Part shown: piece after piece, positions 7,254 to 13,241 of the stretch
Layout: the number at the start of each line of letters is the position of its first letter
Numbering within the stretch: position 1 is the first letter of the stretch
NCBI GenBank assembly: GCA_023432995.1
Contig: JAEZES010000075.1
Coordinates: 1 to 13,241 of the forward strand
Source: Pseudomonadota bacterium
GTDB lineage: Bacteria > Pseudomonadota > Alphaproteobacteria > Sphingomonadales > Sphingomonadaceae
Length of the DNA: 13,241 bases
Direction: 5' to 3'
Program-made: the position numbers and the translations under genes
The notes under the pieces: model-generated
Told to the model about the DNA's origin: nothing
The model's input: the letters and a program-made list of their open reading frames with translations, nothing else
Database searches by the model: none

Positions 7254-7495
7254 AGCGCAGCTGGATCGTCGGCGGCTGGCTCATCGCCATGCTCGCCTCG
7301 GCGCTGCCGCCGCTGTGGTTCATCGCCGAGCGCGTCGAGCGCAACCATCTCGGCAAGTTCGTGGACCCCGAGACCGGCGCCTGGACCAGCGCGGTCTACA
7401 CCCAGTTCTTCACTTGGTGGTCGCCGATCGCGGTGCCCGTCACATTGCTCGCGCTAGCCTGCATGGTGCTCAACCGGCCGGAGGGGCGGCGCTAG
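7250..7495 (+). CDS. 81-residue two-helix membrane miniprotein
   Basis: A short protein starting at GTG 7250, which overlaps the TGA of the preceding DUF2306-like gene by 4 bp (GTGA), with GGGCGGG just upstream. It has two hydrophobic helices: residues ~5-25 (WIVGGWLIAMLASALPPLWF) and ~56-75 (WWSPIAVPVTLLALACMVL). They are joined by a polar, probably periplasmic or cytoplasmic loop containing RVERNHLGKFVDPETGAW. There is no known motif and I do not recognise a family. The stop-start overlap and clean codon use argue for a real gene rather than a chance frame. It may be a partner subunit of the protein encoded immediately upstream. The frame continues open upstream to 7052, but that part lies inside the DUF2306-like gene and reads as arginine/alanine-rich shadow sequence. 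Confidence 0.75.
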   Translation: MKRSWIVGGWLIAMLASALPPLWFIAERVERNHLGKFVDPETGAWTSAVYTQFFTWWSPIAVPVTLLALACMVLNRPEGRR

Positions 7496-7507
7496 CGGTC
7501 CGTTCAC

Positions 7508-7536
7508 TTGTCGTTCGGGGCCAAAATGCTTATTTG
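7508..7536 (+). promoter_or_regulatory. Possible leaderless promoter of def
   Basis: TTGTCG at 7508-7513 and TATTTG at 7531-7536 are separated by 17 bp, and 7543, the A of the def ATG, lies where transcription would begin. No Shine-Dalgarno sequence precedes that ATG. The geometry is the same as that proposed for nadE in this window. The -10 matches consensus only in its first three bases, so this is weak. Confidence 0.3.
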
Positions 7537-7542
7537 CGCGCC

Positions 7543-8112
7543 ATGGCCATCCGCGAAATCCTCGAAGTGCCGGATCCCCGGCTCAAGACCGTGTCCACCC
7601 GCGTCGAGACCTTCGACGACGAGCTCAAGGCGCTTGTCGCCGACATGTTCGAGACGATGTACGCCGCCAACGGCATCGGCCTCGCGGCGATCCAGGTCGG
7701 CGTGCCGCTGCGCGTGCTGGTGATCGACCTGCAGCCCGAGGATCCCGACGCCGAGCCCGAGGAATGCCACGAGCACGGCGGCCATCACCACACGCACCAG
7801 CCGACCAAGCGCGAGCCGCGGGTGTTCGTGAACCCGGAGATTCTCGATCCGGCCGCCGAACTCAGCACCTACCAGGAAGGCTGTCTCTCGGTGCCCGACA
7901 TCTACGCCGACGTCGATCGGCCAAAGACCTGCCGCGTGCGCTGGCAGGACCTCGACGGACAGGTCCACGAGGAAGAGATGGACGGGCTCTTGGCTACCTG
8001 CATCCAGCACGAGATGGACCACCTCGAGGGGATCCTGTTCATCGACCACCTGAGCCGCCTCAAGCGCAACATGGCGCTGAAGAAGCTCGAGAAGCTGCGC
8101 AAGGCTGCCTGA
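7543..8112 (+). CDS. def: Peptide deformylase with a histidine-rich insertion
   Basis: A 189-residue metalloenzyme that removes the N-formyl group from nascent proteins at the ribosome. The three deformylase motifs are intact: GIGLAAIQ (44-51), EGCLS (112-116) with metal ligand Cys114, and QHEMDHLEG (155-163) with ligands His156 and His160 and catalytic Glu157. Between motifs 1 and 2, the loop at residues 64-92 is expanded and unusual: an acidic stretch (PEDPDAEPEE), then Cys75 and six histidines within residues 76-85 (HEHGGHHHTH). This resembles histidine-rich metal-storage loops of metallochaperones. The start is ATG 7543, giving MAIREILEVPDPRL, the standard N-terminus. The frame is open further upstream, but without family similarity. 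It has no Shine-Dalgarno sequence and may be leaderless. It is convergent with the copper-storage-like gene, with a palindromic repeat in between. Confidence 0.96.
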   Translation: MAIREILEVPDPRLKTVSTRVETFDDELKALVADMFETMYAANGIGLAAIQVGVPLRVLVIDLQPEDPDAEPEECHEHGGHHHTHQPTKREPRVFVNPEILDPAAELSTYQEGCLSVPDIYADVDRPKTCRVRWQDLDGQVHEEEMDGLLATCIQHEMDHLEGILFIDHLSRLKRNMALKKLEKLRKAA

Positions 8113-8165
8113 CGCCTCCGCGCGTCGGCCAATTCAGTCCCGGCCCCTCATCTTTAGTCCACCCC

Positions 8166-8242
8166 ATCATCCCGGCCAACGCGGGGCCGCATGCCACTGG
8201 CGCCGCGTTTGTGGAACGCGGTCTCGGCTTCGCCGGGATGAC
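8166..8242 (+). repeat. Interspersed palindromic element, copy 2
   Basis: The second copy of the element at 4892-4970, in the opposite orientation. The outer arms TCATCCCGGC (8167-8176) and GCCGGGATGA (8232-8241) pair perfectly over 10 bp. The 12-mer CCGCATGCCACT at 8187-8198 is the exact reverse complement of 4937-4948, and the remaining interior aligns with some substitutions. It occupies most of the gap between the convergent ends of def and the cysteine-rich gene. There a strong symmetrical hairpin could act as a bidirectional terminator, although no T-tract follows. The rest of this gap (8113-8165, 8243-8277) holds nothing I can name. Confidence 0.85.
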
Positions 8243-8277
8243 GGCAGATTGCGGGAGGACGCAACGCCGCCGCGCGG

Positions 8278-8694
8278 CTACGCCAGCTCGCGCACCTCGC
8301 TGTCGAGCGAGGCCACGGCGGCGCGGCAATCCTCGGCGCACTCGCGGCACATCTGCGCGCAGCGCAGGCAGTGGTCGTTGTCGTGCTTGGCGCACTCGGC
8401 CTCGCACACCTCGCACGCTTCGATGCAGGTCTCGAGCATCGAACGGATCACTGCGACGTTGCGGCCGGTCCGGCGCGTCGCCACGCGGTAGGTCGCCTCG
8501 CACACGTCCGAGCAGTCGAGGCAGGTGCGCACGCACTGGCGCATGTCCATCTCTTCGGCCACGCACGCGTCGGCGCACGAGTTGCAGATCGCCGCGCAGT
8601 CCATGGCGTGCTTGACCGCCTTGCCGAGCGCCTCGTTGTAGGCCCCGCTGGCGACGACGTCGGGGTGTTCAGCAATCATCTTCTCGATCGACAT
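8278..8694 (-). CDS. Cysteine-rich four-helix bundle, copper-storage protein (Csp) family
   Basis: A 138-residue, largely helical protein with 17 cysteines at 33, 37, 40, 44, 54, 58, 61, 65, 90, 94, 97, 101, 109, 112, 116, 119 and 123. Their spacing of 3-4 puts them on one face of four successive helices (CAAICNSCADAC, CVRTCLDCSDVC, CIEACEVCEAEC, CLRCAQMCRECAEDC). This is the hallmark of the DUF326/Csp four-helix bundles, in which a cysteine-lined core stores many Cu(I) ions. No Tat or Sec signal is present, so it should be cytosolic like Csp3 rather than exported Csp1. His104 and His108 lie between helices 3 and 4, where Csp proteins can have entry-site ligands. ATG 8694 has a good ribosome-binding site (AAGGGAG, about 7 nt upstream). 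No copper transporter or regulator is adjacent, and I see no recognisable CueR box in the 74 bp upstream. Metal identity is inferred from the family. Confidence 0.9.
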   Translation of the reverse strand: MSIEKMIAEHPDVVASGAYNEALGKAVKHAMDCAAICNSCADACVAEEMDMRQCVRTCLDCSDVCEATYRVATRRTGRNVAVIRSMLETCIEACEVCEAECAKHDNDHCLRCAQMCRECAEDCRAAVASLDSEVRELA

Positions 8695-8768
8695 CTCGAT
8701 CTCCCTTCAGAGGGACAGCGAAGACATCCGTCCAGGGTTCCCGTCCCCCCGGCCGGAGGACTGCCCGG

Positions 8769-9248
8769 TCAGCCAGGCGGATCCTCGTCGCGGCGTCCGC
8801 TCTCACCGGGCTGCTCGCCGATGAAGCTGATCTTGCCCTGCGGCTCGAGGATCGCCCAGCGCACGTCTGCCAGGTGGGCGATGCCGTTGAGGCGCATCTC
8901 CGACTCGATCTCGAGCCGGGTCAGCCTGTTGTCGCGCAGGTTCTCCTCGATCAGCTCGCCGTGGCGCACCAGCACGGTCGGAACGCCTTCGAGCGCAAGC
9001 TCGGCGGCCCGCCATCTGTAGGTCACCCAGCTCAGCACCAGCGACCAGAACCCAAAGGTGAAGATCGCCAGCGTCGCACCCGACAAACTGAAGTCGTTGT
9101 GCGTGATGCCCTGCTGGATCAGGTCGCCGAGCGTGACCAGCACGACCAGCTCGAACGGCGAGATCTGCGACAGCTCGCGTTTGCCGAGCAGGCGCAGCAG
9201 CACGTAGACGACGACGAACATCACCGTGGCGCGCAGCACGATGTCCAT
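8769..9248 (-). CDS. DUF421 (YetF/YcaP-like) membrane protein
   Basis: A 159-residue protein. The N-terminal part has three hydrophobic segments (about 4-20, 32-46 and 57-76) and contains YVLLRLLGKRELSQISPFELVVLVTLGDLIQQ, the typical opening of DUF421 proteins. The soluble C-terminal part follows the pattern LEGVPTVLVRHGELIEENLRDNRLTRLEIESEMRLNGI and ends ADVRWAILEPQGKISFI, the small alpha/beta domain that characterises the family and faces the cytoplasm. Related proteins are linked to spore or envelope functions in some bacteria, but no biochemical activity is settled. The length is usual for the short form. Its ATG shares one base with the stop of the upstream gene (TAATG at 9246-9250), so the two are translationally coupled and probably act together. 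Confidence 0.9.
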   Translation of the reverse strand: MDIVLRATVMFVVVYVLLRLLGKRELSQISPFELVVLVTLGDLIQQGITHNDFSLSGATLAIFTFGFWSLVLSWVTYRWRAAELALEGVPTVLVRHGELIEENLRDNRLTRLEIESEMRLNGIAHLADVRWAILEPQGKISFIGEQPGESGRRDEDPPG

Positions 9249-9796
9249 TAGGGCAGCACCGTTAGCTTGAGCGGCACGCGCGCCAGCTCGGCCTCGCCGT
9301 CGGCGACCGCCACCGCGCCCTCGTTGCCGAGGAACAGCCGCGGGTTGACCTGCCCGTCGAGCTTGATGTCGATCGCCTCGCCCGCTTCGAGCGGGCCGTA
9401 GGAGAACCGCAGCACGCCGTCGGCGGCATCCTCGCTCGCGGCCGCCGGGATCATCGTGTTGACCGTGAGCTCGTGCAGGTAGCTCTCGTCGATCGCCAGC
9501 GTCGCGTCGGCGAGCGGCGCGGCGGCGGCGATGCGGAAGCGCATCTCGAAGAACTCGCCGCTGCGCAGCACCCGGGGGGCGTTGACGGTCAGCTCCGCGA
9601 CCGGCGCCACGGCGCGGTGTGTCGCGTTCGGGGTTCCGCCGAAAATCCCGCTGAACGAGAGCGCGACGACGAGTCCGAGCAACAGCACCGGCAGCAGGCG
9701 GCGGAACCCGGACCTGCCGCCACGCCCTTCGGCGTGCGCGGGAGAGAGCCCGGTCGGATAGTGCACGCCGCTCGCGCGGCCCTCGTCACTTGCCAT
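9248..9796 (-). CDS. Single-pass membrane-anchored protein of unknown function, first gene of an operon
   Basis: A 182-residue protein that I do not recognise. It has a basic, glycine-rich cytoplasmic N-terminus (1-33), one membrane helix (about 34-52, LLPVLLLGLVVALSFSGIF) and a periplasmic domain from about 60 to the end. That domain is rich in alternating beta pattern (AELTVNAPRVLRSGEFFEMRFRI, ATLAIDESYLHELTVNTMIP, LRFSYGPLEAGEAIDIKLDGQV) and resembles an immunoglobulin-like sandwich. It has no cysteines and no lipobox. The start is ATG 9796, the first in the frame; a later start is possible because the N-terminus is low in complexity. The stop TAA overlaps the ATG of the DUF421 gene (TAATG), which strongly suggests one operon and a shared envelope role. 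Confidence 0.75.
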   Translation of the reverse strand: MASDEGRASGVHYPTGLSPAHAEGRGGRSGFRRLLPVLLLGLVVALSFSGIFGGTPNATHRAVAPVAELTVNAPRVLRSGEFFEMRFRIAAAAPLADATLAIDESYLHELTVNTMIPAAASEDAADGVLRFSYGPLEAGEAIDIKLDGQVNPRLFLGNEGAVAVADGEAELARVPLKLTVLP

Positions 9797-9902
9797 GCCC
9801 CGCTTTCGACGTCGCTACATCCCCCACAATGCCCGCGCCGCGTGCCCGTTCCGGACCGGCGGGGGGTCGACGGCACGCGGAGTGGACGGTGTCGCGCCTC
9901 GC

Positions 9903-9933
9903 AAAAAGGGCCGCCCCATCCGGAGCGGCCCTT
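9903..9933 (-). terminator. Intrinsic terminator of fhs
   Basis: On the minus strand, AAGGGCCGC (9933-9925) pairs perfectly with GCGGCCCTT (9914-9906) across a 10-nt loop, and a run of five T follows or overlaps the 3' arm (9907-9903). It lies 26 bp beyond the fhs stop. Apart from this hairpin, the gap 9797-9958 shows nothing I can identify; a promoter for the gene starting at 9796 must lie there. Confidence 0.85.
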
Positions 9934-9958
9934 CCTTCTCCCGTCCAAGGGAAACCTG

Positions 9959-11626
9959 TCAGAACAGCCCTTCGATCTGCCCGTCGACCAGCCGGATGTT
10001 CTCCGCGCTGGGCACCTTGGGCAGGCCGGGCATGGTCATGATGTCGCCGCAGATCGCGACGATGAACCCGGCGCCCGCGGCCAGCCGCACCTCGCGCACC
10101 GGCACCGAGTGGTGCGTCGGCGCGCCGAGCTGGGTCGGGTCGGTGGTGAACGAGTACTGCGTCTTGGCCATGCAGATCGGCAGGTTGCCGAAGCCGTCCT
10201 TCTCCCACTGGTGGAGCTGATTGCGGACCGACTGGTCGGCAATCGCCTCGTCGGCGCGGTAGATGCGGGTGCAGATCGTGTTGATCTTCTCCCACAGCGG
10301 CATCTCGGCCGGGTAGAGCGGGGCGAACTGCGACGAGCCGCTCTCGGCCACCTGCACCACCTTGGCCGCCAGCGCCTCGGTGCCCGCACCGCCGTTGGCC
10401 CAGTGGGTGCACACGAAGGCCTCGGTGCCGGCTCCCGCCACGGCATCCTTGATCACCTGGATCTCGGCATCGGTGTCGCTGACGAAGTGGTTGATCGCGA
10501 CCACCGCCGGGACGCCGAACTGGCGCACGTTCTCGATGTGGCGCAGCAGGTTGACGACGCCCTTCTGCACCGCGGCGACGTCTTCCTTGCCGAGGTCGCC
10601 CTTGGCGACGCCGCCGTTCATCTTGAGCGCGCGCACGGTCGCGACGATCACGCAGGCAGCCGGCTTGAGGCCCGCCTTGCGGCACTTGTTGTCTAATAAC
10701 TTCTCCGCGCCGAGGGCGGCGCCTAAGCCGGCCTCGGTGACGACGTAGTCGGCCAGCTTGAGCGCGGTCTTGGTCGCGGTGACCGAGTTGCAGCCGTGGG
10801 CGATGTTGGCGAACGGGCCGCCGTGGATGAACGCCGGGTTGTTCTCGAGCGTCTGCACGAGGTTCGGCTGGATCGCCTGCTTGAGCAGCACGGTCATCGC
10901 GCCGTGGGCGTTGATGTCGCGCGCGCGCACCGCGGTCTTGTCGCGGCGGTAGCCGATGATGATGTTGCCGATCGATTCCTCGAGATCCTCGAGCGAGGTG
11001 GCGAGGCACAGGATGGCCATGATCTCGGAGGCCACGGTGATGTCGAACCCGGTCTCGCGCGGATAGCCGTTGGACACGCCGCCGAGCGGGCCGACGATCT
11101 GCCGCAGCGCGCGGTCGTTCATGTCGAGCACCCGGCGCCAGGTCACCCGGCGGGTGTCGATCTCGAGCGCGTTGCCCCAGTAGATGTGGTTGTCGATCAT
11201 CGCGCTCAGCAGGTTGTGCGCGCTGGTGATCGCGTGGAAGTCGCCGGTGAAGTGGAGGTTGATGTCCTCCATCGGCACGACCTGGGCCATACCGCCGCCG
11301 GCCGCACCGCCCTTCATGCCGAACGACGGCCCGAGGCTGGGCTCGCGCAGGCAGACCGCGGCGTTCTTGCCGATGCGGTTGAGGCCGTCCGTCAGTCCGA
11401 CCGAGGTGGTGGTCTTGCCCTCGCCTGCCGGGGTCGGGTTGATCGCGGTGACGAGGATCAGCTTGCCGTCCTCGCGGCCCTGCTGCTGGTTGATCCAGTC
11501 CATCGCGATCTTGGCCTTGGTGCGGCCGTAGGGCTCGAGCGCTTCGTCCGGAATGCCGAGCCGGGCGGCGATCTCGCCGATCGGCTTCATCTTGGCTTGG
11601 CGGGCGATCTCGATATCGGTGGGCAT
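9959..11626 (-). CDS. fhs: Formate-tetrahydrofolate ligase
   Basis: A 555-residue protein, the normal length for this enzyme, which joins formate and tetrahydrofolate at the cost of ATP to give 10-formyl-tetrahydrofolate. Visible features: P-loop TPAGEGKTT (65-73); family signature CLREPSLGPSFGMKGGAAGGG (about 92-112); DINLHFTGDFHAI (121-133); and a long conserved C-terminal part ending ICGDIMTMPGLPKVPSAENI. The start is ATG 11626, with AGAGGA a few bases upstream and the expected N-terminus MPTDIEIARQAKMKPI. The open frame continues to 11722, but that extra 32-residue stretch is leader sequence with no family match. The gene stands alone, with its own terminator (9903-9933) and a divergent partner, rmuC. 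The product feeds fmt, purine synthesis and C1 exchange. The enzyme is patchily distributed in alphaproteobacteria, so its presence says the organism can assimilate or recycle formate. Confidence 0.97.
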   Translation of the reverse strand: MPTDIEIARQAKMKPIGEIAARLGIPDEALEPYGRTKAKIAMDWINQQQGREDGKLILVTAINPTPAGEGKTTTSVGLTDGLNRIGKNAAVCLREPSLGPSFGMKGGAAGGGMAQVVPMEDINLHFTGDFHAITSAHNLLSAMIDNHIYWGNALEIDTRRVTWRRVLDMNDRALRQIVGPLGGVSNGYPRETGFDITVASEIMAILCLATSLEDLEESIGNIIIGYRRDKTAVRARDINAHGAMTVLLKQAIQPNLVQTLENNPAFIHGGPFANIAHGCNSVTATKTALKLADYVVTEAGLGAALGAEKLLDNKCRKAGLKPAACVIVATVRALKMNGGVAKGDLGKEDVAAVQKGVVNLLRHIENVRQFGVPAVVAINHFVSDTDAEIQVIKDAVAGAGTEAFVCTHWANGGAGTEALAAKVVQVAESGSSQFAPLYPAEMPLWEKINTICTRIYRADEAIADQSVRNQLHQWEKDGFGNLPICMAKTQYSFTTDPTQLGAPTHHSVPVREVRLAAGAGFIVAICGDIMTMPGLPKVPSAENIRLVDGQIEGLF

Positions 11627-11646
11627 GGGATCCTCTTCCGGTTGGC

Positions 11647-11673
11647 GTTTTCGCGAGCGTGAAGTTTTCGCGA
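11647..11673 (-). promoter_or_regulatory. Tandem direct repeats in the fhs leader, possible regulator site
   Basis: The 10-mer GTTTTCGCGA (plus-strand reading) occurs twice, at 11647-11656 and 11664-11673, a 17-bp period, about 20-50 bp upstream of the fhs ATG. The second copy also forms a dyad with the bases that follow it (TTTCG-N6-CGAAA, 11666-11681). Two identical words so close in a short leader suggest a binding site for a regulator or an RNA feature. I cannot name the factor. I found no match to the tetrahydrofolate or ZTP riboswitch cores in this leader. Confidence 0.4.
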
Positions 11674-11780
11674 TTACGAAATCTCTGTGCGGCCCATACA
11701 GCCATGTCGGGGCGATGCTCAAGCCGAATCTCGGGCGGCATTAACCCGGTATTCGGGGAATGTCGCCGGGCCACGCTTGT

Positions 11781-11793
11781 GCACGCGGCGTGC
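11781..11793 (+). promoter_or_regulatory. Palindrome within a possible rmuC promoter
   Basis: GCACGC-G-GCGTGC is a perfect 13-bp palindrome. It lies between TTGTGC (11777-11782) and TAGGTT (11800-11805), which are spaced 17 bp and could be weak -35 and -10 boxes for rmuC. In such GC-rich DNA a palindrome of this size may be chance. Of the rest of the 206-bp divergent region, only the repeats at 11647-11673 stand out. Confidence 0.25.
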
Positions 11794-11832
11794 GCCCGGT
11801 AGGTTCGTGCTTCGTTCTAGTCCGGAGCCGTC

Positions 11833-13194
11833 GTGGAACCGCTTGCGATAATTCTCGCTATCGTCGCCCTGCTGATCGGGCTCGCGGTCGGCTGGGTCCT
11901 CGGCTCGCGTCCGGTAGCCGACTGGAAGGCACGCCATGCTGAGCGCGACACCGCGGCTAAGGAGCACGAGGCGCAGTTCAAGCAGGCGATCACCGAGCTC
12001 GGCCAGGCGCGGATCGAGATCGCCACGCTGACCGCCAACGCCGAGAATTTCGACAGGCAGATCGCCCAGCTCAACCAGGCGCGCGAGGACCTCGTCGCGC
12101 AATTCAAGGCCGCCGGCGGCGAGGTGCTGTCGAAGGCGCAGGAGGAGTTCCTCAAGCGCGCTGAGGAACGGCTCGGGCATTCGGAGAAGGCCTCCGAGGC
12201 GAAGCTCAAGGCCTTGCTCGACCCGGTCGACCGACGCCTCAAGAGCTACGAGGAGCAGGTCCGCTCGCTCGAGGAGCAGCGCGTCAACGCCTTCGGCCAG
12301 CTCACCGGGCTGATCGAGGCGATGCGCACCGGGCAGGAGGAAGTGCGGCGTGAGGCGCAGCGGCTCGGCAACTCGCTGACCAACGCGCCCAAGGCGCGAG
12401 GCCGTTGGGGCGAGCAGCAGCTGCGCAACCTGCTCGAGCAGTGCGGCCTGTCGCCGCACACCGACTTCACGATGGAGCACTCGATCGAGACCGAGGACGG
12501 CCGCCTGCGGCCCGACGCGATCGTCCGCATTCCCGGCGGCAAGGTCCTGGTGATCGACGCCAAAGTCTCGCTCAACGCCTACCAGGCGGCGTTCGAGGCG
12601 GACCACGAGGAGGCGCGCAGCCTCGCGCTCGCCGACCATGTCCGCTCGATGCGCACGCACGTCCAGGCGCTCGGGGCGAAGGCCTACCAGAGCCAGTTCG
12701 AGGACGCGCCCGATTACGTCGTGATGTTCGTTCCCGGCGAGCACTTCGTCGCCGCCGCGCTCGAGCACGATCCCGAACTGTGGGACTTTGCCTTCCGCAA
12801 CAAGGTCCTGCTGGCGACCCCGACCAACCTCGTGGCGATCGCCCGCACCGTGGCGCAAGTCTGGCGCCAGGACGGCCTCGCCCGCGAGGCGCAGGAGATC
12901 GGCCGAATGGGCGCAGAGCTCTACGAGCGGCTCGCGGTGGCCGCGGACCACCTGAAGCGCGTCGGCGGCGGGCTCGAGACGGCAGTCAACAACTACAACA
13001 AGTTCGTCGGCAGCTTCGAGCGCAACGTGCTGTCCTCGGGCAAGCGGCTGGCGGAGAAGGGAATCGAGATCGGCAAGCGCGAGATCGACGAGGTGCCGCT
13101 GGTCGAATCCGCTCCGCGCTACGGCGCCGCCGACGAGCCCGGGCCGCGTCTGGTTGACACGTCTGCCGAACAGGAGGCACGAAGCGCCTCGTGA
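11833..13194 (+). CDS. rmuC: DNA recombination protein RmuC
   Basis: A 453-residue protein of the RmuC family, implicated genetically in limiting inversions between short inverted repeats and thought to have a nuclease-like fold. Order: an N-terminal membrane helix (about 4-24); a long heptad-like coiled coil (about 30-180, with many Glu, Lys, Ala and Gln); then the RmuC core starting GRWGEQQLRNLLEQCGL (190-206). The core includes RPDAIVRIPGGKVLVIDAKVSLNAY, where Asp228, Asp242 and Lys244 form a PD-(D/E)xK-type site. VVMFVPGEHFVAAAL and LLATPTNLVAIARTVAQVWR follow, both typical of the family. The start is GTG 11833, with CGGAG 5 nt upstream. It is divergent from fhs. Its stop overlaps the start of a lipoprotein gene (GTGA), so the two are likely one operon. 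Confidence 0.96.
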   Translation: MEPLAIILAIVALLIGLAVGWVLGSRPVADWKARHAERDTAAKEHEAQFKQAITELGQARIEIATLTANAENFDRQIAQLNQAREDLVAQFKAAGGEVLSKAQEEFLKRAEERLGHSEKASEAKLKALLDPVDRRLKSYEEQVRSLEEQRVNAFGQLTGLIEAMRTGQEEVRREAQRLGNSLTNAPKARGRWGEQQLRNLLEQCGLSPHTDFTMEHSIETEDGRLRPDAIVRIPGGKVLVIDAKVSLNAYQAAFEADHEEARSLALADHVRSMRTHVQALGAKAYQSQFEDAPDYVVMFVPGEHFVAAALEHDPELWDFAFRNKVLLATPTNLVAIARTVAQVWRQDGLAREAQEIGRMGAELYERLAVAADHLKRVGGGLETAVNNYNKFVGSFERNVLSSGKRLAEKGIEIGKREIDEVPLVESAPRYGAADEPGPRLVDTSAEQEARSAS

Positions 13195-13241
13195 GAGGAA
13201 TGCTCGTGGCAGGATTGGCGCTGGCCGTGGCGGCCTGCAGC
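13191..13241 (+). CDS. Start of a lipoprotein gene (runs off the window)
   Basis: Seventeen codons from GTG 13191 read MRGMLVAGLALAVAACS: a short basic start, a hydrophobic stretch, and a lipobox V-A-A-C with the acylated cysteine at residue 16. The product would be exported and lipid-anchored; its function cannot be seen. GTG 13191 overlaps the rmuC stop as GTGA, and an AGGAGG lies rather far upstream (13172-13177, 13 nt). ATG 13200 is an alternative start that still leaves a usable, though short, signal. Confidence 0.6.
   Translation, partial: MRGMLVAGLALAVAACS

Noticed and set aside
11627..11722. N-terminal extension of fhs to 11722
   Set aside because: ATG 11626 has a good ribosome-binding site and the expected N-terminus. 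The extra residues cover the repeat-containing leader.
9786..11774. 662-codon minus-strand frame overlapping fhs, and the 407-codon plus-strand frame at 9473-10696
   Set aside because: Both are shadows of fhs and its neighbour in other frames, with arginine-, alanine- or histidine-rich composition and no motifs.
11627..11832. Tetrahydrofolate or ZTP riboswitch in front of fhs
   Set aside because: I looked for the conserved core words of these riboswitches in the minus-strand leader and did not find them.
1..13241. CRISPR arrays, tRNA or rRNA genes, insertion sequences, phage or defence genes
   Set aside because: I saw no evenly spaced repeats, cloverleaf-like sequence ending in CCA, transposase motifs or defence domains. 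The region reads as ordinary chromosomal housekeeping content.

Overview
The window looks like a core-genome segment of a high-GC alphaproteobacterium, most probably a member of the Sphingomonadales (Sphingomonas/Erythrobacter/Novosphingobium-like). I base this on the strong G/C bias at third codon positions, the protein flavour of RecR, Fmt, Def and RmuC, and two copies of an interspersed palindromic element with GTCATCCCGGC-type arms. No database search was possible, so the placement is an inference. Gene density is high. I saw no tRNA, rRNA, CRISPR array, insertion sequence or phage gene.

Layout. 1-733: 3' part of an amidohydrolase-2 family enzyme. 749-1153 (-): small beta-rich protein of unknown function. 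1241-4118 (+): pncC followed by a glutamine-dependent NAD+ synthetase. 4115-5894 (-): truA and fmt, separated by repeat copy 1. 5939-6535 (+): recR. 6573-7495 (+): a DUF2306-like membrane protein, overlapped by 4 bp by an 81-residue membrane miniprotein. 7543-8112 (+): def. 8166-8242: repeat copy 2. 8278-8694 (-): a cysteine-rich copper-storage-like four-helix protein. 8769-9796 (-): a two-gene operon with a DUF421 protein and a single-pass membrane protein of unknown function. 9903-11626 (-): fhs with a clear intrinsic terminator. 11833-13194 (+): rmuC, overlapped by the start of a lipoprotein gene that runs off the window.

How the genes connect. pncC and nadE both act in pyridine nucleotide recycling and synthesis. 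fhs makes 10-formyl-tetrahydrofolate, fmt uses it to formylate initiator Met-tRNA, and def removes the formyl group from nascent proteins. truA modifies tRNA. recR and rmuC belong to DNA repair and recombination.

The most striking object is the NAD+ synthetase. Its reading frame carries about 84 extra N-terminal residues that look like an XRE/Cro-type helix-turn-helix DNA-binding domain. Immediately upstream lies a perfect inverted repeat, TGTATCC-N5-GGATACA. It sits between plausible -35 and -10 elements whose predicted transcription start coincides with the ATG. This suggests a self-regulating, DNA-binding NAD+ synthetase expressed from a leaderless mRNA. Catalytic residues of both enzyme domains are intact. 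The fusion is seen directly in the sequence; the regulatory role is inferred.
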